Notes: generated by a model not told the origin, from the sequence alone. Positions 6,756 through 15,064 are shown, counted from the stretch's first letter. The stretch: 27,662 nt of DNA from Planctomycetota bacterium (GCA_029259935.1 JAJDEH010000108.1:1-27662); one strand, 5' to 3'. Made by a program: numbers and translations.

Positions 6756-8354
6756 TTACGTCCGCGGACCCGCGGACAAAACCTCTTCGCGGACTCCTTC
6801 AGCATACGCCGCAAAATTATCTCGGAACAGACCAGCCAATGACCGCGCCGCGTCGTCGTAGGCGGCCTGGTCTTGCCAGGTATTGCGGGGAATCAGCATC
6901 TCGGAAGGCACGTCGGGACAAGAGGTCACCATGTTCAACCCGAAGAATTGATCGGTCTCGGTGGAAGCGTCCAGCAGTTCGCCCGAATGGATCGCATCCA
7001 CGATGGCTCGAGTATGAGCCAGCTTGATCCGTGACCCCGTGCCCGCTCCTCCGCCCGTCCAACCGGTGTTGATCAACCACACGTTGGCCTTGTGTTCTTT
7101 GATTCGCGCCGACAACAGTTCGGCATACTTGCCCGGGTGCCACACCAAAAACGGACCGCCGAAGCAGGGCGAAAACGTGGCCTGCGGTTCGGTCACACCA
7201 ACTTCGGTGCCGGCGACCTTGGCCGTATAGCCGCTGATAAAGTGATACTCGGCCTGCGCTGGCGTCAGCCGGCTGACCGGCGGCAGTACGCCGAACGCAT
7301 CGCAGGTGAGGAAAATAACATCGGTCGGATGTCGCGAAACGCATGGAATCTTCGCGCCCTCGATAAATTGAATCGGGTACGAGCCGCGAGTATTTTCAGT
7401 GACACTGGAATCCGCGAAGTCGACGTTATGACTGGACTTGTCGTAAACGACATTTTCCAACACCGCGCCGAATCGCAGAGCGTCGAAGATTTGCGGCTCG
7501 GCATTGCGCGTCAAGTAAATCGCTTTGGCGTAACAGCCGCCTTCGATGTTGAAGATCCCGGCATCGGTCCAGCAGTGTTCGTCGTCGCCAATCAAGAATC
7601 GTTTCGGATCGGCGGACAAAGTCGTCTTGCCGGTTCCGGACAACCCGAACAGCACCGACGACTTACCGTCGTCCATACTCTCCGTGGCCGAACAGTGCAT
7701 CGACAGCACGTCTTGCTTAGGCATCAAGTAGTTCATCAACGTGAACACGGCCTTCTTCATTTCGCCCGCGTATTCCGTGCCCAAAATCACAACTTCGCGC
7801 GACTGAATCGAAAGGTCGACGCTGGTCTTGGAAGTCATTCCCGTCGTGTGTCGGTTGGCGGGAAACGCGCCGGAATTGAGGATCACACAGTCCGGCTCGC
7901 CGAAGTCCGCCAGTTCTTCCGGGTCCGGCTGAATCAACATGTTGCGCATGAACAAGGCGTGGTACGGCCGGGCGCAGATGACGCGAACCTTGAGGCGATA
8001 GTCGGGGGCCCATCCGGCGAAGGCGTCGATCACGTACAACAACTGGCGAGTGTTCAAGTAGTCGATCGCCCGCTCGCGGTTGATCTCGAATGCTCTCGCA
8101 TCCAGCGGAATATTGACATTGCCCCACCACACGTCGGCTTCGGAATCCGGATGCTTAACAACGCGCTTGTCCGCCGGCGAACGACCGGTTTTCGTGCCCG
8201 AGTACGCAATGAGGGCCCCTCGATCCGAGATGGTCGTGGCAACGTCGCGACGAATCGCTTCTTCATATAGGCGAGACGTCGATGGGTTCCGCACTATTTG
8301 CTTGACATCAATTCCGTAGGCTTTCAAATCGAAGTTTTCCATGACTCCATCCAA
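6756..8354 (-). CDS. pckA: Phosphoenolpyruvate carboxykinase (ATP)
   Basis: This 532-residue enzyme converts oxaloacetate and ATP to phosphoenolpyruvate, CO2 and ADP, the entry step of gluconeogenesis in the cytoplasm. The ATP-type family is identified by YSGTKTGRSPADKR (residues 51-64, substrate binding), H220 and the P-loop GLSGTGKTTLSADP (237-250) followed by FLIGDDEHCW (253-262), whose aspartates hold the metal. The SGYTAKVAGTEVGVTEP segment is also characteristic. Length is close to the usual 525-540. The ATG at 8354 is preferred over the one at 8342 because AGGGAG lies four bases before it. A 16-bp palindrome 63-78 bases upstream may be an operator. The gene is separated from fmt by about 156 bp and probably has its own promoter. 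Confidence 0.97.
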   Translation of the reverse strand: MDGVMENFDLKAYGIDVKQIVRNPSTSRLYEEAIRRDVATTISDRGALIAYSGTKTGRSPADKRVVKHPDSEADVWWGNVNIPLDARAFEINRERAIDYLNTRQLLYVIDAFAGWAPDYRLKVRVICARPYHALFMRNMLIQPDPEELADFGEPDCVILNSGAFPANRHTTGMTSKTSVDLSIQSREVVILGTEYAGEMKKAVFTLMNYLMPKQDVLSMHCSATESMDDGKSSVLFGLSGTGKTTLSADPKRFLIGDDEHCWTDAGIFNIEGGCYAKAIYLTRNAEPQIFDALRFGAVLENVVYDKSSHNVDFADSSVTENTRGSYPIQFIEGAKIPCVSRHPTDVIFLTCDAFGVLPPVSRLTPAQAEYHFISGYTAKVAGTEVGVTEPQATFSPCFGGPFLVWHPGKYAELLSARIKEHKANVWLINTGWTGGGAGTGSRIKLAHTRAIVDAIHSGELLDASTETDQFFGLNMVTSCPDVPSEMLIPRNTWQDQAAYDDAARSLAGLFRDNFAAYAEGVREEVLSAGPRT

Positions 8355-8416
8355 CTCCCTGAGATGCGGCGTTCGAGATTGCTTCGCCGGTGGCTAATCT
8401 AGTGCTACTTTATTTT

Positions 8417-8432
8417 GGTTCGCCCGCGAACC
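8417..8432. promoter_or_regulatory. 16-bp palindrome upstream of pckA (possible operator)
   Basis: GGTTCGCCCGCGAACC is a perfect inverted repeat (7-bp arms, 2-bp centre) 63-78 bases before the pckA start. It is not followed by a T-run on the minus strand, so it is unlikely to be the fmt terminator. A weak -10-like TAGATT lies just downstream in the pckA direction, which would put the palindrome over the -35 region. Regulator binding is an inference. Confidence 0.35.
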
Positions 8433-8510
8433 CGATACCCTGACCGCGAAGCGATCACCGGCCATTCGATTCATGAACAGGACGACTACCACCATTCTCA
8501 TTCTTGTTCG

Positions 8511-9506
8511 TCATTCTGGCAACGGCCCAAAGCAATCGCCCACGCCCACTTGATGGCCGCGCAGGAAGTCATCGATTGCCATTGCCCGTTTGCCGGCCGG
8601 CTGCACCCGGTCGAGCGACAGGACACCATCGCCCGTCGAAATCCAAAGCTGCTTGCCATCGCAATGCACAACCGATCCCGGCGGGCCAGTCACGGCATCC
8701 GGCGCATCTGCATCCAGTACGTCGGCATCCCGCACCACGGAAACAGCGTCCAAGATTAGTCGCATCGGTTCGCCGCCAGGGCGCTGCCAATTCGAAAAGG
8801 TGTTCGGCCAAGGTTTGAAGGCACGGACCTGATTGCTGATTTGCGTCGCGGTGCGCGTCCAATCGACGTGCCCATTGTCACGCCGCAAACGGGGGGCTTG
8901 AGTCACCTGTTCTTTATCTTGAATCGTGCCAATGGGCGATGATCCGTCCCAGGCATCGAGCATCGCCAGCGACTCATGAACCGCGTCGACGCCCAACAGC
9001 GACAGCCGCTTTTCTAGTTCAATGTGTGTTTCGTCTTCGCCGATTTTCGTTTCCCGCCTGACCAAGCAAGGCCCGGCGTCAAGCTTCACGGACATGTAAA
9101 TAACCGTCACGCCCGTGATCGCATCTCCGTGATAAATGGCCCAGTTAACGGGTGCCGCGCCGCGGTATTTCGGAAGCAGCGAACCATGCAAGTTGATTCC
9201 GCCTAGGCGGGACAGAGCCAGTGTCGGTTCCGCCAGAATCTGCCCGTAATCGCACACCACGAACAGATCGGCCCGCAGGTCGGCCAGTTGCGCGTGGGCG
9301 ACCGTATCATTCACGCTGTCGGGTTCGAGAACCGGCAGTTCGCGACCGACGGCAACTTCGCGCATCGGATTGACGGGTGCCTTTCGGCGTCCGCTCGACG
9401 GTTTCGACGGGCGCGTCACCAAAGCGATGACCTCGTGATCCGAATCGAGCAAAGCCTCAAAAGTCGGCACCGCGAACGGTCCCGTGCCCATCATCAATAG
9501 ACGCAT
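8511..9506 (-). CDS. fmt: Methionyl-tRNA formyltransferase
   Basis: This 331-residue enzyme formylates initiator Met-tRNA with 10-formyltetrahydrofolate. The N-terminal Rossmann-type domain carries the catalytic N105, H107 and D143, seen in GGINLHGSLLPKYRGAAPVNW and in SVKLDAGP. The SLLPKYRG motif is the family signature. The C-terminal OB-like tRNA-binding domain follows (about residues 205-315). Length is slightly above the 315 of E. coli Fmt. The ATG at 9506 has AGGA seven bases upstream. It lies 43 bp after def on the same strand, the classical def-fmt arrangement coupling formylation with deformylation. Confidence 0.97.
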   Translation of the reverse strand: MRLLMMGTGPFAVPTFEALLDSDHEVIALVTRPSKPSSGRRKAPVNPMREVAVGRELPVLEPDSVNDTVAHAQLADLRADLFVVCDYGQILAEPTLALSRLGGINLHGSLLPKYRGAAPVNWAIYHGDAITGVTVIYMSVKLDAGPCLVRRETKIGEDETHIELEKRLSLLGVDAVHESLAMLDAWDGSSPIGTIQDKEQVTQAPRLRRDNGHVDWTRTATQISNQVRAFKPWPNTFSNWQRPGGEPMRLILDAVSVVRDADVLDADAPDAVTGPPGSVVHCDGKQLWISTGDGVLSLDRVQPAGKRAMAIDDFLRGHQVGVGDCFGPLPE

Positions 9507-9549
9507 CCGTTTATCCTATCTGGCCCGTGCAATTCGATCCGCGATGAAT

Positions 9550-10128
9550 TCAACAATATCTCTGTTCCAACTGCCTCAAACGATCGGCGATTTGCTGGTC
9601 GTCGGCGATCTCGCCCTTTTCACGTTGGAACGCGAATTCTCGTTCGAACGCCTCTAATTCTTCCTTGACCTGCAACTGCCCCGTTTCGCTCATCCGATCG
9701 ATGAACAGCACCCCGTCAAGATGGTCGGTTTCGTGCTGGACAACGCGGGCCAGCAGGCCGCTTACTTCCGCTTGGAATTCCTGTCCACTGAGGTTGTAGG
9801 CATTCAACTTGACGGTCTCCGGCCTTTTCACCTGGCCATACAACTCGGGAATGCTCAAGCAGCCCTCTTCCGCTTCATCCAATCCTTTCGGCTTCGTGAT
9901 GATGGGGTTGATGAACACTAATTCTTCGCCCTTGCCCGCTTCCGCCTCGAGATTGACAACAAACAGACGCAATGGCAGATCGACTTGGTTGGCGGCCAAA
10001 CCCACGCCCCGCGCTTCATACATCAACTCGAACATCTGCGAAATCGTCTTTCTCAATTCCGCGTCGACGCGCAAGATGTCCTTGGATTTGTGCCGCAATG
10101 TGGGATGCGGATAATGGATAATATGCAA
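9550..10128 (-). CDS. def: Peptide deformylase
   Basis: This 192-residue metalloenzyme removes the N-formyl group from nascent proteins. All three motifs are present: GVGLAANQ (41-48), EGCLS with metal ligand C90 (88-92) and QHETDHLDG with H132, E133 and H136 (131-139). The reading frame is open further upstream to 10203, but homologues begin at HIIHYPHPTLR. That point coincides with a TTG codon at 10128 preceded by AAGGAG seven bases away, so TTG is taken as the start. A C-terminal charged helix (after residue 150) extends slightly beyond the core. It precedes fmt in an operon and follows the sulfotransferase gene by 111 bp. Confidence 0.96.
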   Translation of the reverse strand: MHIIHYPHPTLRHKSKDILRVDAELRKTISQMFELMYEARGVGLAANQVDLPLRLFVVNLEAEAGKGEELVFINPIITKPKGLDEAEEGCLSIPELYGQVKRPETVKLNAYNLSGQEFQAEVSGLLARVVQHETDHLDGVLFIDRMSETGQLQVKEELEAFEREFAFQREKGEIADDQQIADRLRQLEQRYC

Positions 10129-10135
10129 CGAAATA

Positions 10136-10141
10136 CTCCTT
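10136..10141 (-). promoter_or_regulatory. Ribosome-binding site fixing the def TTG start
   Basis: On the minus strand AAGGAG lies seven bases before the TTG at 10128-10126. There is no ATG nearby, so this strong site decides in favour of the rare start codon and shortens the product by 25 residues relative to the longest frame. Confidence 0.75.
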
Positions 10142-10239
10142 CGAATAACCAGCCGTCGATTATACGCGCCACCTCCTTGGCAACGAAAGGCGGGAGTCAC
10201 CACTCGCCGCGCGGGCGAAATGATGACGGAATTTTCAAT

Positions 10240-11097
10240 CTATTTCGGCAAGGACAACGGATACCCAAATCGTGCCATCCGGTCCCCGCAAATCGTTTCT
10301 ATCCTTTGTAAATGCTCGTCACCGAAAAACTCATTTAAGTCCACTGCTGAATTGCCGCGTGGTTGAAACTGCACGTCCAGCCATGGCGAGATATCATAAT
10401 CGCACGGCAGCGATAGACGCTCAGCAAGTCGCTTCACGGTCTCTTGCTTGGCCGCCGCGAAGTCCTCGTATTTGACGAGTTCAAATTCTTGAGGGCGAGC
10501 GAAATAAACGTCCGCCGCGAGATTCCAGCGCTGCGCAAGTTGCTCGATCAGGCTGCTCTCGCGGATCCCCAGCCACGAGTTATCGACCACGAACTGCCAG
10601 CCAGGATTATGTCGGCGAGCGAATCCGCTGGGTGACGTTCTCTGGGTGCCTGGCAGATCCAGCCGGTTCAGAATGCTTCGGATATTTTGCCGAGGATCAC
10701 GCACGACGAGTACGCAGCGGCACTCGGGAAATTCGGCAAGCAGCGACGGAACCAGAAAAGTGAGATGGTTGTCTTTCACGATGTCGCGCGAAAAATCGAC
10801 TTTGTTTTGATCGACGAAGTCACGAAACGAAAGTTCGTTGTTCAGCACCCGTGCATACCGGGGATCTTGAATCTGTCTGCGCAGTTCGACCGCGATACTG
10901 GCTCCGGAGATCTTGGCCAGCAAACTGGCAATAGCGGTCGTACCCGCTTTGTGATTTCCCAACACGAAGATGGCCCGCGGGTTGACTTGCACGTCGCGCG
11001 CAAGACGGACGCAGCCGTCCTGAACTCGGTACAGCAATCGCTTCACGGGCCGCGGCACGAAATTAGCGATCTTCTGAAGGTGATGTCGACCGAACAT
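10240..11097 (-). CDS. PAPS-dependent sulfotransferase-like protein
   Basis: This 285-residue protein should move a sulfuryl group from PAPS to a glycan or other acceptor. The 5'-phosphosulfate loop is FVLGNHKAGTTAIASLL (residues 44-60), with the K and TT expected to hold the phosphate. The 3'-phosphate motif is VVRDPRQNIRSIL (131-143), including R133 and S141. Length and motif order fit the bacterial Sulfotransfer family. Its first 35 bases overlap the end of the second sulfotransferase gene, so the two are translationally linked. With the flippase-like gene upstream, the group probably modifies an exported polysaccharide. The acceptor is unknown. No membrane anchor is obvious, though the N-terminal PRPVKRLLYR is basic. 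Confidence 0.88.
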   Translation of the reverse strand: MFGRHHLQKIANFVPRPVKRLLYRVQDGCVRLARDVQVNPRAIFVLGNHKAGTTAIASLLAKISGASIAVELRRQIQDPRYARVLNNELSFRDFVDQNKVDFSRDIVKDNHLTFLVPSLLAEFPECRCVLVVRDPRQNIRSILNRLDLPGTQRTSPSGFARRHNPGWQFVVDNSWLGIRESSLIEQLAQRWNLAADVYFARPQEFELVKYEDFAAAKQETVKRLAERLSLPCDYDISPWLDVQFQPRGNSAVDLNEFFGDEHLQRIETICGDRMARFGYPLSLPK

Positions 11098-11692
11098 GAT
11101 TGGCGTCGCCCCAGCCGAAACTTGCTGGTGGTGTAAAGTCTTGATTCAGTTTCAACTCGTCAAACGTAACAAAGCAAACCGGAATGGGCAGGTTGCTCAT
11201 GGCGAGAAAACCTCGCGTCCATTCCCAGCGATAGATCCAACGTACAATGCCCGTCAGCGGCCGGCCGTTCCAACGATTGGCCAATCGGCTGGCGACGCTC
11301 TCCTCGCGCGGACGATAGACGTAAATCACCCGCGCATCGGGAATCAGTTGAATCCATCGTTTCAATACGTAACTGGCTTTCGGATACTTCAACAGAATCT
11401 TGTCGCCGGCTTCGGAAAAGCTCTCGACAAACTCGCGCGCCTTCCGTGAATTCCAACGGCGCGAAATCTCTTTGAAAGTTTTGCTTTCGTGTGTCGTGTA
11501 ATCCAGATACTCATCGCAGATCGCGTCCGGAGGACGGAAGCCCTGGCGAGTCAAGATCTCGGCCAGCAGCGACGTACCGGTCCGATTGCTGCCGGCGACG
11601 AGCGCAATTTGACGCCGAGGGCGGCTGCCGATTTCAGGCTGTTGATCTTCCTCAGCCCGGTTCTTCGTTTCCACGATGGTCCTCGTTGTCAT
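11063..11692 (-). CDS. Second sulfotransferase-like protein, short
   Basis: The 209-residue product has a P-loop-like ALVAGSNRTGTSLLAEILTR (residues 30-49) and a later VIYVYRPREESVASRL that corresponds to the 3'-phosphate motif, so it belongs to the PAPS sulfotransferase superfamily. It is shorter than most members. Its start overlaps the flippase gene by 41 bases and its end overlaps the next sulfotransferase by 35 bases, both out of frame. The ATG at 11692 is given, but a GTG at 11674 with GAGG six bases before it is an equally likely start. The C-terminus (SFGWGDANHV) looks unstructured. The acceptor is unknown. Confidence 0.8.
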   Translation of the reverse strand: MTTRTIVETKNRAEEDQQPEIGSRPRRQIALVAGSNRTGTSLLAEILTRQGFRPPDAICDEYLDYTTHESKTFKEISRRWNSRKAREFVESFSEAGDKILLKYPKASYVLKRWIQLIPDARVIYVYRPREESVASRLANRWNGRPLTGIVRWIYRWEWTRGFLAMSNLPIPVCFVTFDELKLNQDFTPPASFGWGDANHVRSTSPSEDR

Positions 11693-12629
11693 ACAGATTT
11701 CGCGTCAGCACCCAGGTGCCGATCGGTGCCAGCAAGACGGTGCGGAGTATCGCGACGGTGCGGCACAAAAGAGCAATCGCAATTCCCTGGGGGATCGTGA
11801 GACCAATGATGTCGCTGACAAAACCGACCAGAGCCTCGTGAATGCCGAGATTGCCAGGAGTAATTCGCAGCACACCGATCGTCGCCGTGGCGCTCGTTAG
11901 CGCGACCGCGCCGAGTGGCGGGACGTCAAATCCCGCCCCCCGCGCTGCCAGCCAAAAAGTGAAGGCGTCAAAAACTCTCAACAACAAACCAAGGGCGCAA
12001 ACTTGCAATACGACCGACTTCCGGCGACGCAAGGCGTGCCATCCTTGGATGACGGTGACAATCTTATTGTAAACCCAATTTTTTCCAGTACCAAGATCCG
12101 GCAGCAAGCTGGCCGCGATCCCGCCCACCAGCGTCGTCAAAGCCAGAACCAGAATCAGCACCCGCCCATGCCCTTGCCCCAACGGTGCCATCAGTGCGAG
12201 ACAACCCAGCGCGGTCAAACTGGCCACCAGCACCAACAAGAACTGGGCACCCAGCAACGTGGACAAAAAGTGAGTGTACGCGAATTGATGTTTCTGCTTG
12301 AGATAGTAACCACGCAATGCAGCGCTACTCATCGGCAGCAGTAGGTTACTGGCATTGGCCACGATCGCCAGCCAATAGCACTCCCACAGGCTGACACGGC
12401 TGCCCAACGCCCGCAGCATAGCGCGATTGACCGCGCCCAAGACGATGGGCCGAATCAAGTAGATACCAAACGCGGCCAACAAATATCTCGCGTCCAGCGA
12501 TTCGATTTTCAGGTCGTCGATGTGCGCTCGCAGATAAAACCCGAAAGCCGCCAGGATGGCAATCGCGACCGCGAGCGACAAGCAAGACGCCCTCGAAACC
12601 TTCGCCGCTTTGAAAAACTCTTTAGTCAC
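11652..12629 (-). CDS. Flippase-like integral membrane protein (LPG synthase TM / UPF0104 family)
   Basis: This 325-residue protein has about seven to eight hydrophobic helices, beginning with SLAVAIAILAAFGFYL near residue 18 and ending before the short NLYDNEDHRG tail. The segment ITPGNLGIHEALVGF near the C-terminus is the conserved motif of the lysylphosphatidylglycerol-synthase transmembrane region family, without the soluble synthase domain. Members of this type are often linked to glycolipid or polysaccharide transport, but biochemical roles are poorly known. The start is GTG at 12629 and lacks a good ribosome-binding site. It leads the overlapping three-gene group with the sulfotransferases. 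The 500-bp gap upstream holds repeat copy 2. Confidence 0.85.
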   Translation of the reverse strand: MTKEFFKAAKVSRASCLSLAVAIAILAAFGFYLRAHIDDLKIESLDARYLLAAFGIYLIRPIVLGAVNRAMLRALGSRVSLWECYWLAIVANASNLLLPMSSAALRGYYLKQKHQFAYTHFLSTLLGAQFLLVLVASLTALGCLALMAPLGQGHGRVLILVLALTTLVGGIAASLLPDLGTGKNWVYNKIVTVIQGWHALRRRKSVVLQVCALGLLLRVFDAFTFWLAARGAGFDVPPLGAVALTSATATIGVLRITPGNLGIHEALVGFVSDIIGLTIPQGIAIALLCRTVAILRTVLLAPIGTWVLTRNLYDNEDHRGNEEPG

Positions 12630-12690
12630 TTGAATCTACCGCCAGGCAAACCGCGGCCGAGTCGCGGCATGTGAATAACTCATCCGTTTG

Positions 12691-12880
12691 CTGCCCGCCC
12701 CAAGCGGCGCAGCTCAAAGAATGTAACATACAGTCGATTGCAAAATTCACCTTGTTCGTTGTTCATCGTATTGCCCTAACAGAAAATGTGGCAACGAGTT
12801 AACGGCAACGCCTGTCCGCCTCACTCCCACTAAATCGTTGCGAAAATGCTTGCCGTTTTGCAACCATTTCACAACGGGCA
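12691..12880. repeat. Diverged intergenic repeat, copy 2
   Basis: This copy is collinear with 3259-3460: CTGCCCG (12691), TGTAACATAC (12722), CCTAAC (12775), GAGTTA (12796) and GCAACCATTTCA (12860). In this copy the palindrome of copy 1 is replaced by a hairpin GTTGCgAAAA / TTTTGCAAC (12837-12864) with one bulged G. Both copies lie on the 5' side of a leftward gene. The conservation of paired arms with different loops suggests the structure matters. Confidence 0.5.
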
Positions 12881-13164
12881 GGCAGTTGAGGGCGCACACT
12901 TCCATCCCGCCCCGTCCGTGACGAGTTCATGCTGCCCTCCATCATTCCGCCAACGCTGCCCGCTCAGTCGCCGTTCGCCACGCTATCGTGGCCTTACCGA
13001 CGTCTACCCTCGTTCCCTTCATTCTACCCGGTCCGATCAATTACTTCCACTATTACCTGCGCCGAGCCACGAGACAGACTTACAAGACTTCCGCGCTGGA
13101 ACCTCCCGCGCGTATACTGAAGGGCGTAACCACGCTCATTGATGATTTACGTTGACGATCCACT
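12881..13164. other. Intergenic stretch with a possible promoter
   Basis: I see no gene here. TATACT at 13113-13118 is a good -10 match, with only a poor -35 candidate (TTCCGC, 18 bases upstream). It would start transcripts near 13125 into the small open frame and the ankyrin/SUFU gene. Confidence 0.3.
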
Positions 13165-13494
13165 GTGCTGCGCATTCGCTTGGACTGTCTGAAAAGCAAC
13201 GCTAATGCGAACGACGTAAGGCAACGGCTCGTCAACTTTTCGAATTGCGAATGGCTGGACCGGGACTCGCTGATCGCAGCGCTTGAGAGTAAAAAAAGAG
13301 AAGGCGTGAGACGACGAATGCAACGAAAGAAGCGAATTCGTCAGCGGATTATCGATGAGTTAGCCGTTTTGCGTGCAACTATGGGAAGAGGTGAGATTTT
13401 TGGCCGGAGTAAAGCGAATGCGGCGCCAGAAAAAGTGGACCAAGCAACAGGTCGAAATTGGAAAGCAACTCTTTCGGGGAATCGAGGATGGTGA
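13165..13494 (+). CDS. Doubtful small basic open reading frame
   Basis: A GTG-initiated frame of 109 codons whose middle part (SLIAALESKKREGVRRRMQR) looks like a charged helix. Its last 77 bases overlap the ankyrin/SUFU gene in another frame and read as low-quality protein. It may be a short leader gene translated from the same message, the remnant of a longer gene, or chance. No homologue is recognised and no ribosome-binding site is clear. Confidence 0.25.
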   Translation: MLRIRLDCLKSNANANDVRQRLVNFSNCEWLDRDSLIAALESKKREGVRRRMQRKKRIRQRIIDELAVLRATMGRGEIFGRSKANAAPEKVDQATGRNWKATLSGNRGW

Positions 13495-14611
13495 CGTTCA
13501 CAAGGTTCGTCAACTGTGTTCAGAGTGTGCGTGGTTGGTAGACGACTACCGATGGGATTGCGAATCTACATGGATGAACATCGCGGCGAAGAAAGGGAGG
13601 GTCGAGATGATGGAGACGCTGCTTGACCTCGGCTTCAGCATTGACGCGCTTCGCCTACCCGAAGAGTCATCCGCTTTGGTCACGGCCATCGAGTTTGGAC
13701 ACGTTGAACTCGTTCGGTTCTTATTGTCCCGCGGTGCGAACCCTGACTACAGTCGAACTTTGTTTGCGGCAGTCAATCGCAAGGATGCTGAGCAAGGCCT
13801 CGCTTATGTCAAGTTGCTAGTGGAACATGATGTAGACGTCAACCAAGTATTTTCCCTATATGGCGACGAGAGCCGGGGGTTCAGCGCGTTGGACTGGGCC
13901 AAAGGACACCCAGAGATCGCCGAGTACTTGCGTTCCCACGGAGCCAAAACGGCAGCGCAACTTTCGGCTGGACAAAAAGGGGGACTTCCGGCGACCGGTG
14001 GAATGCTGGCTCAACTCGACAGCGTAGTTACCTACTTCAATGAACAATTCGGCTTAGTGCAGGAAAAATCGCAGATCGAAATTGTTCCCACGGGCCACCC
14101 CGTCGCCATCCACGCGATTGAACCAGAGGGGGAAAGGAAACACCTAACACTTTTTACTACGGGATTGTCGTCACAGCCGATGGTTGTGCCGCCGGGTCAG
14201 GAAGAATACGCCTTCGCGGAGATATTTATTCAACTGCCGGGGGATTGGCAATATAGAAAGTTGGGCAAACCGGAATACGCCTGGCCGACGTATTGGTTAC
14301 GTAAGATCGCCCAGTACCCACATGACCATAAGACTTGGCTGGGAGGTCCAGTGACGCTTATCGCCAACGAAGAGCCACCGCAGCCCCTTGGACCTAACAC
14401 AAACTTCACAACTTGGTTGCTATTGGCAGAAAAGTCCTTCGTCCGTGACGATGGCGAGACCGTGCAACTTTATCGCATGACCCCACTTTTCACAGAAGAA
14501 CGAGAACTTGAAATACGAGAGGGAGTTCCGTCGCTCATGAGAGCATTTGACCGAACTGGCATCCCGTTCGTTGTGGATCTTGACAGAGAAAATGTTGCAT
14601 TGAATTCCTAG
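13418..14611 (+). CDS. Ankyrin repeat plus SUFU (suppressor of fused) domain protein
   Basis: The 397-residue protein has about four ankyrin repeats in the N-terminal half, for example WMNIAAKKGRVEMMETLLD (from residue 52) and SALVTAIEFGHVELVRFLLS (from about 85). A SUFU domain (about 200-390) is recognised by PVAIHAIEP, LTLFTTGLSSQPMVVP, FAEIFIQLPGDWQ and the ending LYRMTPLFTEEREL. No signal peptide is present, so it acts in the cytoplasm. Ankyrin and SUFU modules are both known as immunity proteins in bacterial polymorphic toxin systems, so an immunity or protein-binding role is possible but inferred. The ATG at 13418 has GGAG eight bases before it; the frame also offers a GTG at 13373. A terminator follows 27 bases after the stop. 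Confidence 0.85.
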   Translation: MRRQKKWTKQQVEIGKQLFRGIEDGDVHKVRQLCSECAWLVDDYRWDCESTWMNIAAKKGRVEMMETLLDLGFSIDALRLPEESSALVTAIEFGHVELVRFLLSRGANPDYSRTLFAAVNRKDAEQGLAYVKLLVEHDVDVNQVFSLYGDESRGFSALDWAKGHPEIAEYLRSHGAKTAAQLSAGQKGGLPATGGMLAQLDSVVTYFNEQFGLVQEKSQIEIVPTGHPVAIHAIEPEGERKHLTLFTTGLSSQPMVVPPGQEEYAFAEIFIQLPGDWQYRKLGKPEYAWPTYWLRKIAQYPHDHKTWLGGPVTLIANEEPPQPLGPNTNFTTWLLLAEKSFVRDDGETVQLYRMTPLFTEERELEIREGVPSLMRAFDRTGIPFVVDLDRENVALNS

Positions 14612-14637
14612 CCTGGCAACTCCTTGCGCGTTTTGTC

Positions 14638-14656
14638 GCCGTTTTCACGGCTTTTT
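14638..14656 (+). terminator. Rho-independent terminator of the ankyrin/SUFU gene
   Basis: GCCGT (14638-14642), loop TTTC, ACGGC (14647-14651) and then five T residues. It lies 27 bases after the stop codon at 14611. The stem is short but G+C rich. Confidence 0.65.
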
Positions 14657-14782
14657 CTCACGTTGCGGATGTCAAACACTGGCCCGCCAGAAAAAGTTGC
14701 CGCACTCGTTCGCTGAGTATGCGTGCTGTTCTCCAGCCAGCTTGTTGCAAGCGCCACCCGTTTTGTGCGCGGCCCTCGCCTG

Positions 14783-15064
14783 TTAAGGGGCTGTGGATGG
14801 TTCCGCATTGAGTGGAACCTTGGCGGGCGCGGGAGTACCAGGATCGATCGTGTCGGAAATCGACTCGTGCAGGATCTTGCAGTTCGGCAGGGCTTTCTGA
14901 AGGGCTTGCGCACCTGCGGCGGTGACTTTCGTGCCGGCGAGTTCAAGATTAACAAGTCGTGCCTTCATCCCCTTGATAATTTCGAGACCGGCATCACTCA
15001 CTTGGGTTCCTGCAAGCCCGAGTCGCAGAAGCGTCCTCATCTCCTTCAGATGCACAAGATCCAT
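14783..15064 (-). pseudogene. Leucine-rich repeat fragment
   Basis: The 93-codon frame contains about two and a half leucine-rich repeats, LGLAGTQVSDAGLEIIKGM and LVNLELAGTKVTAAGAQ, followed by LQKALPNCKI. That ending is the typical C-terminus of long planctomycete LRR proteins. A TAA stop lies three codons before the ATG at 15064, and there is no signal peptide or capping region, so I read it as the surviving C-terminal end of a larger gene. A free-standing mini-LRR protein cannot be excluded. It is antisense to the surrounding genes. Confidence 0.6.

Noticed and set aside
12846..13142. 98-codon rightward frame before the ankyrin/SUFU gene
   Set aside because: Composition (many Ser, Pro, Arg, Cys) is that of a chance frame, and it begins in the middle of repeat copy 2.
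13373..13417. GTG start adding 15 residues to the ankyrin/SUFU protein
   Set aside because: The ATG at 13418 has GGAG at proper distance; nothing comparable precedes the GTG.
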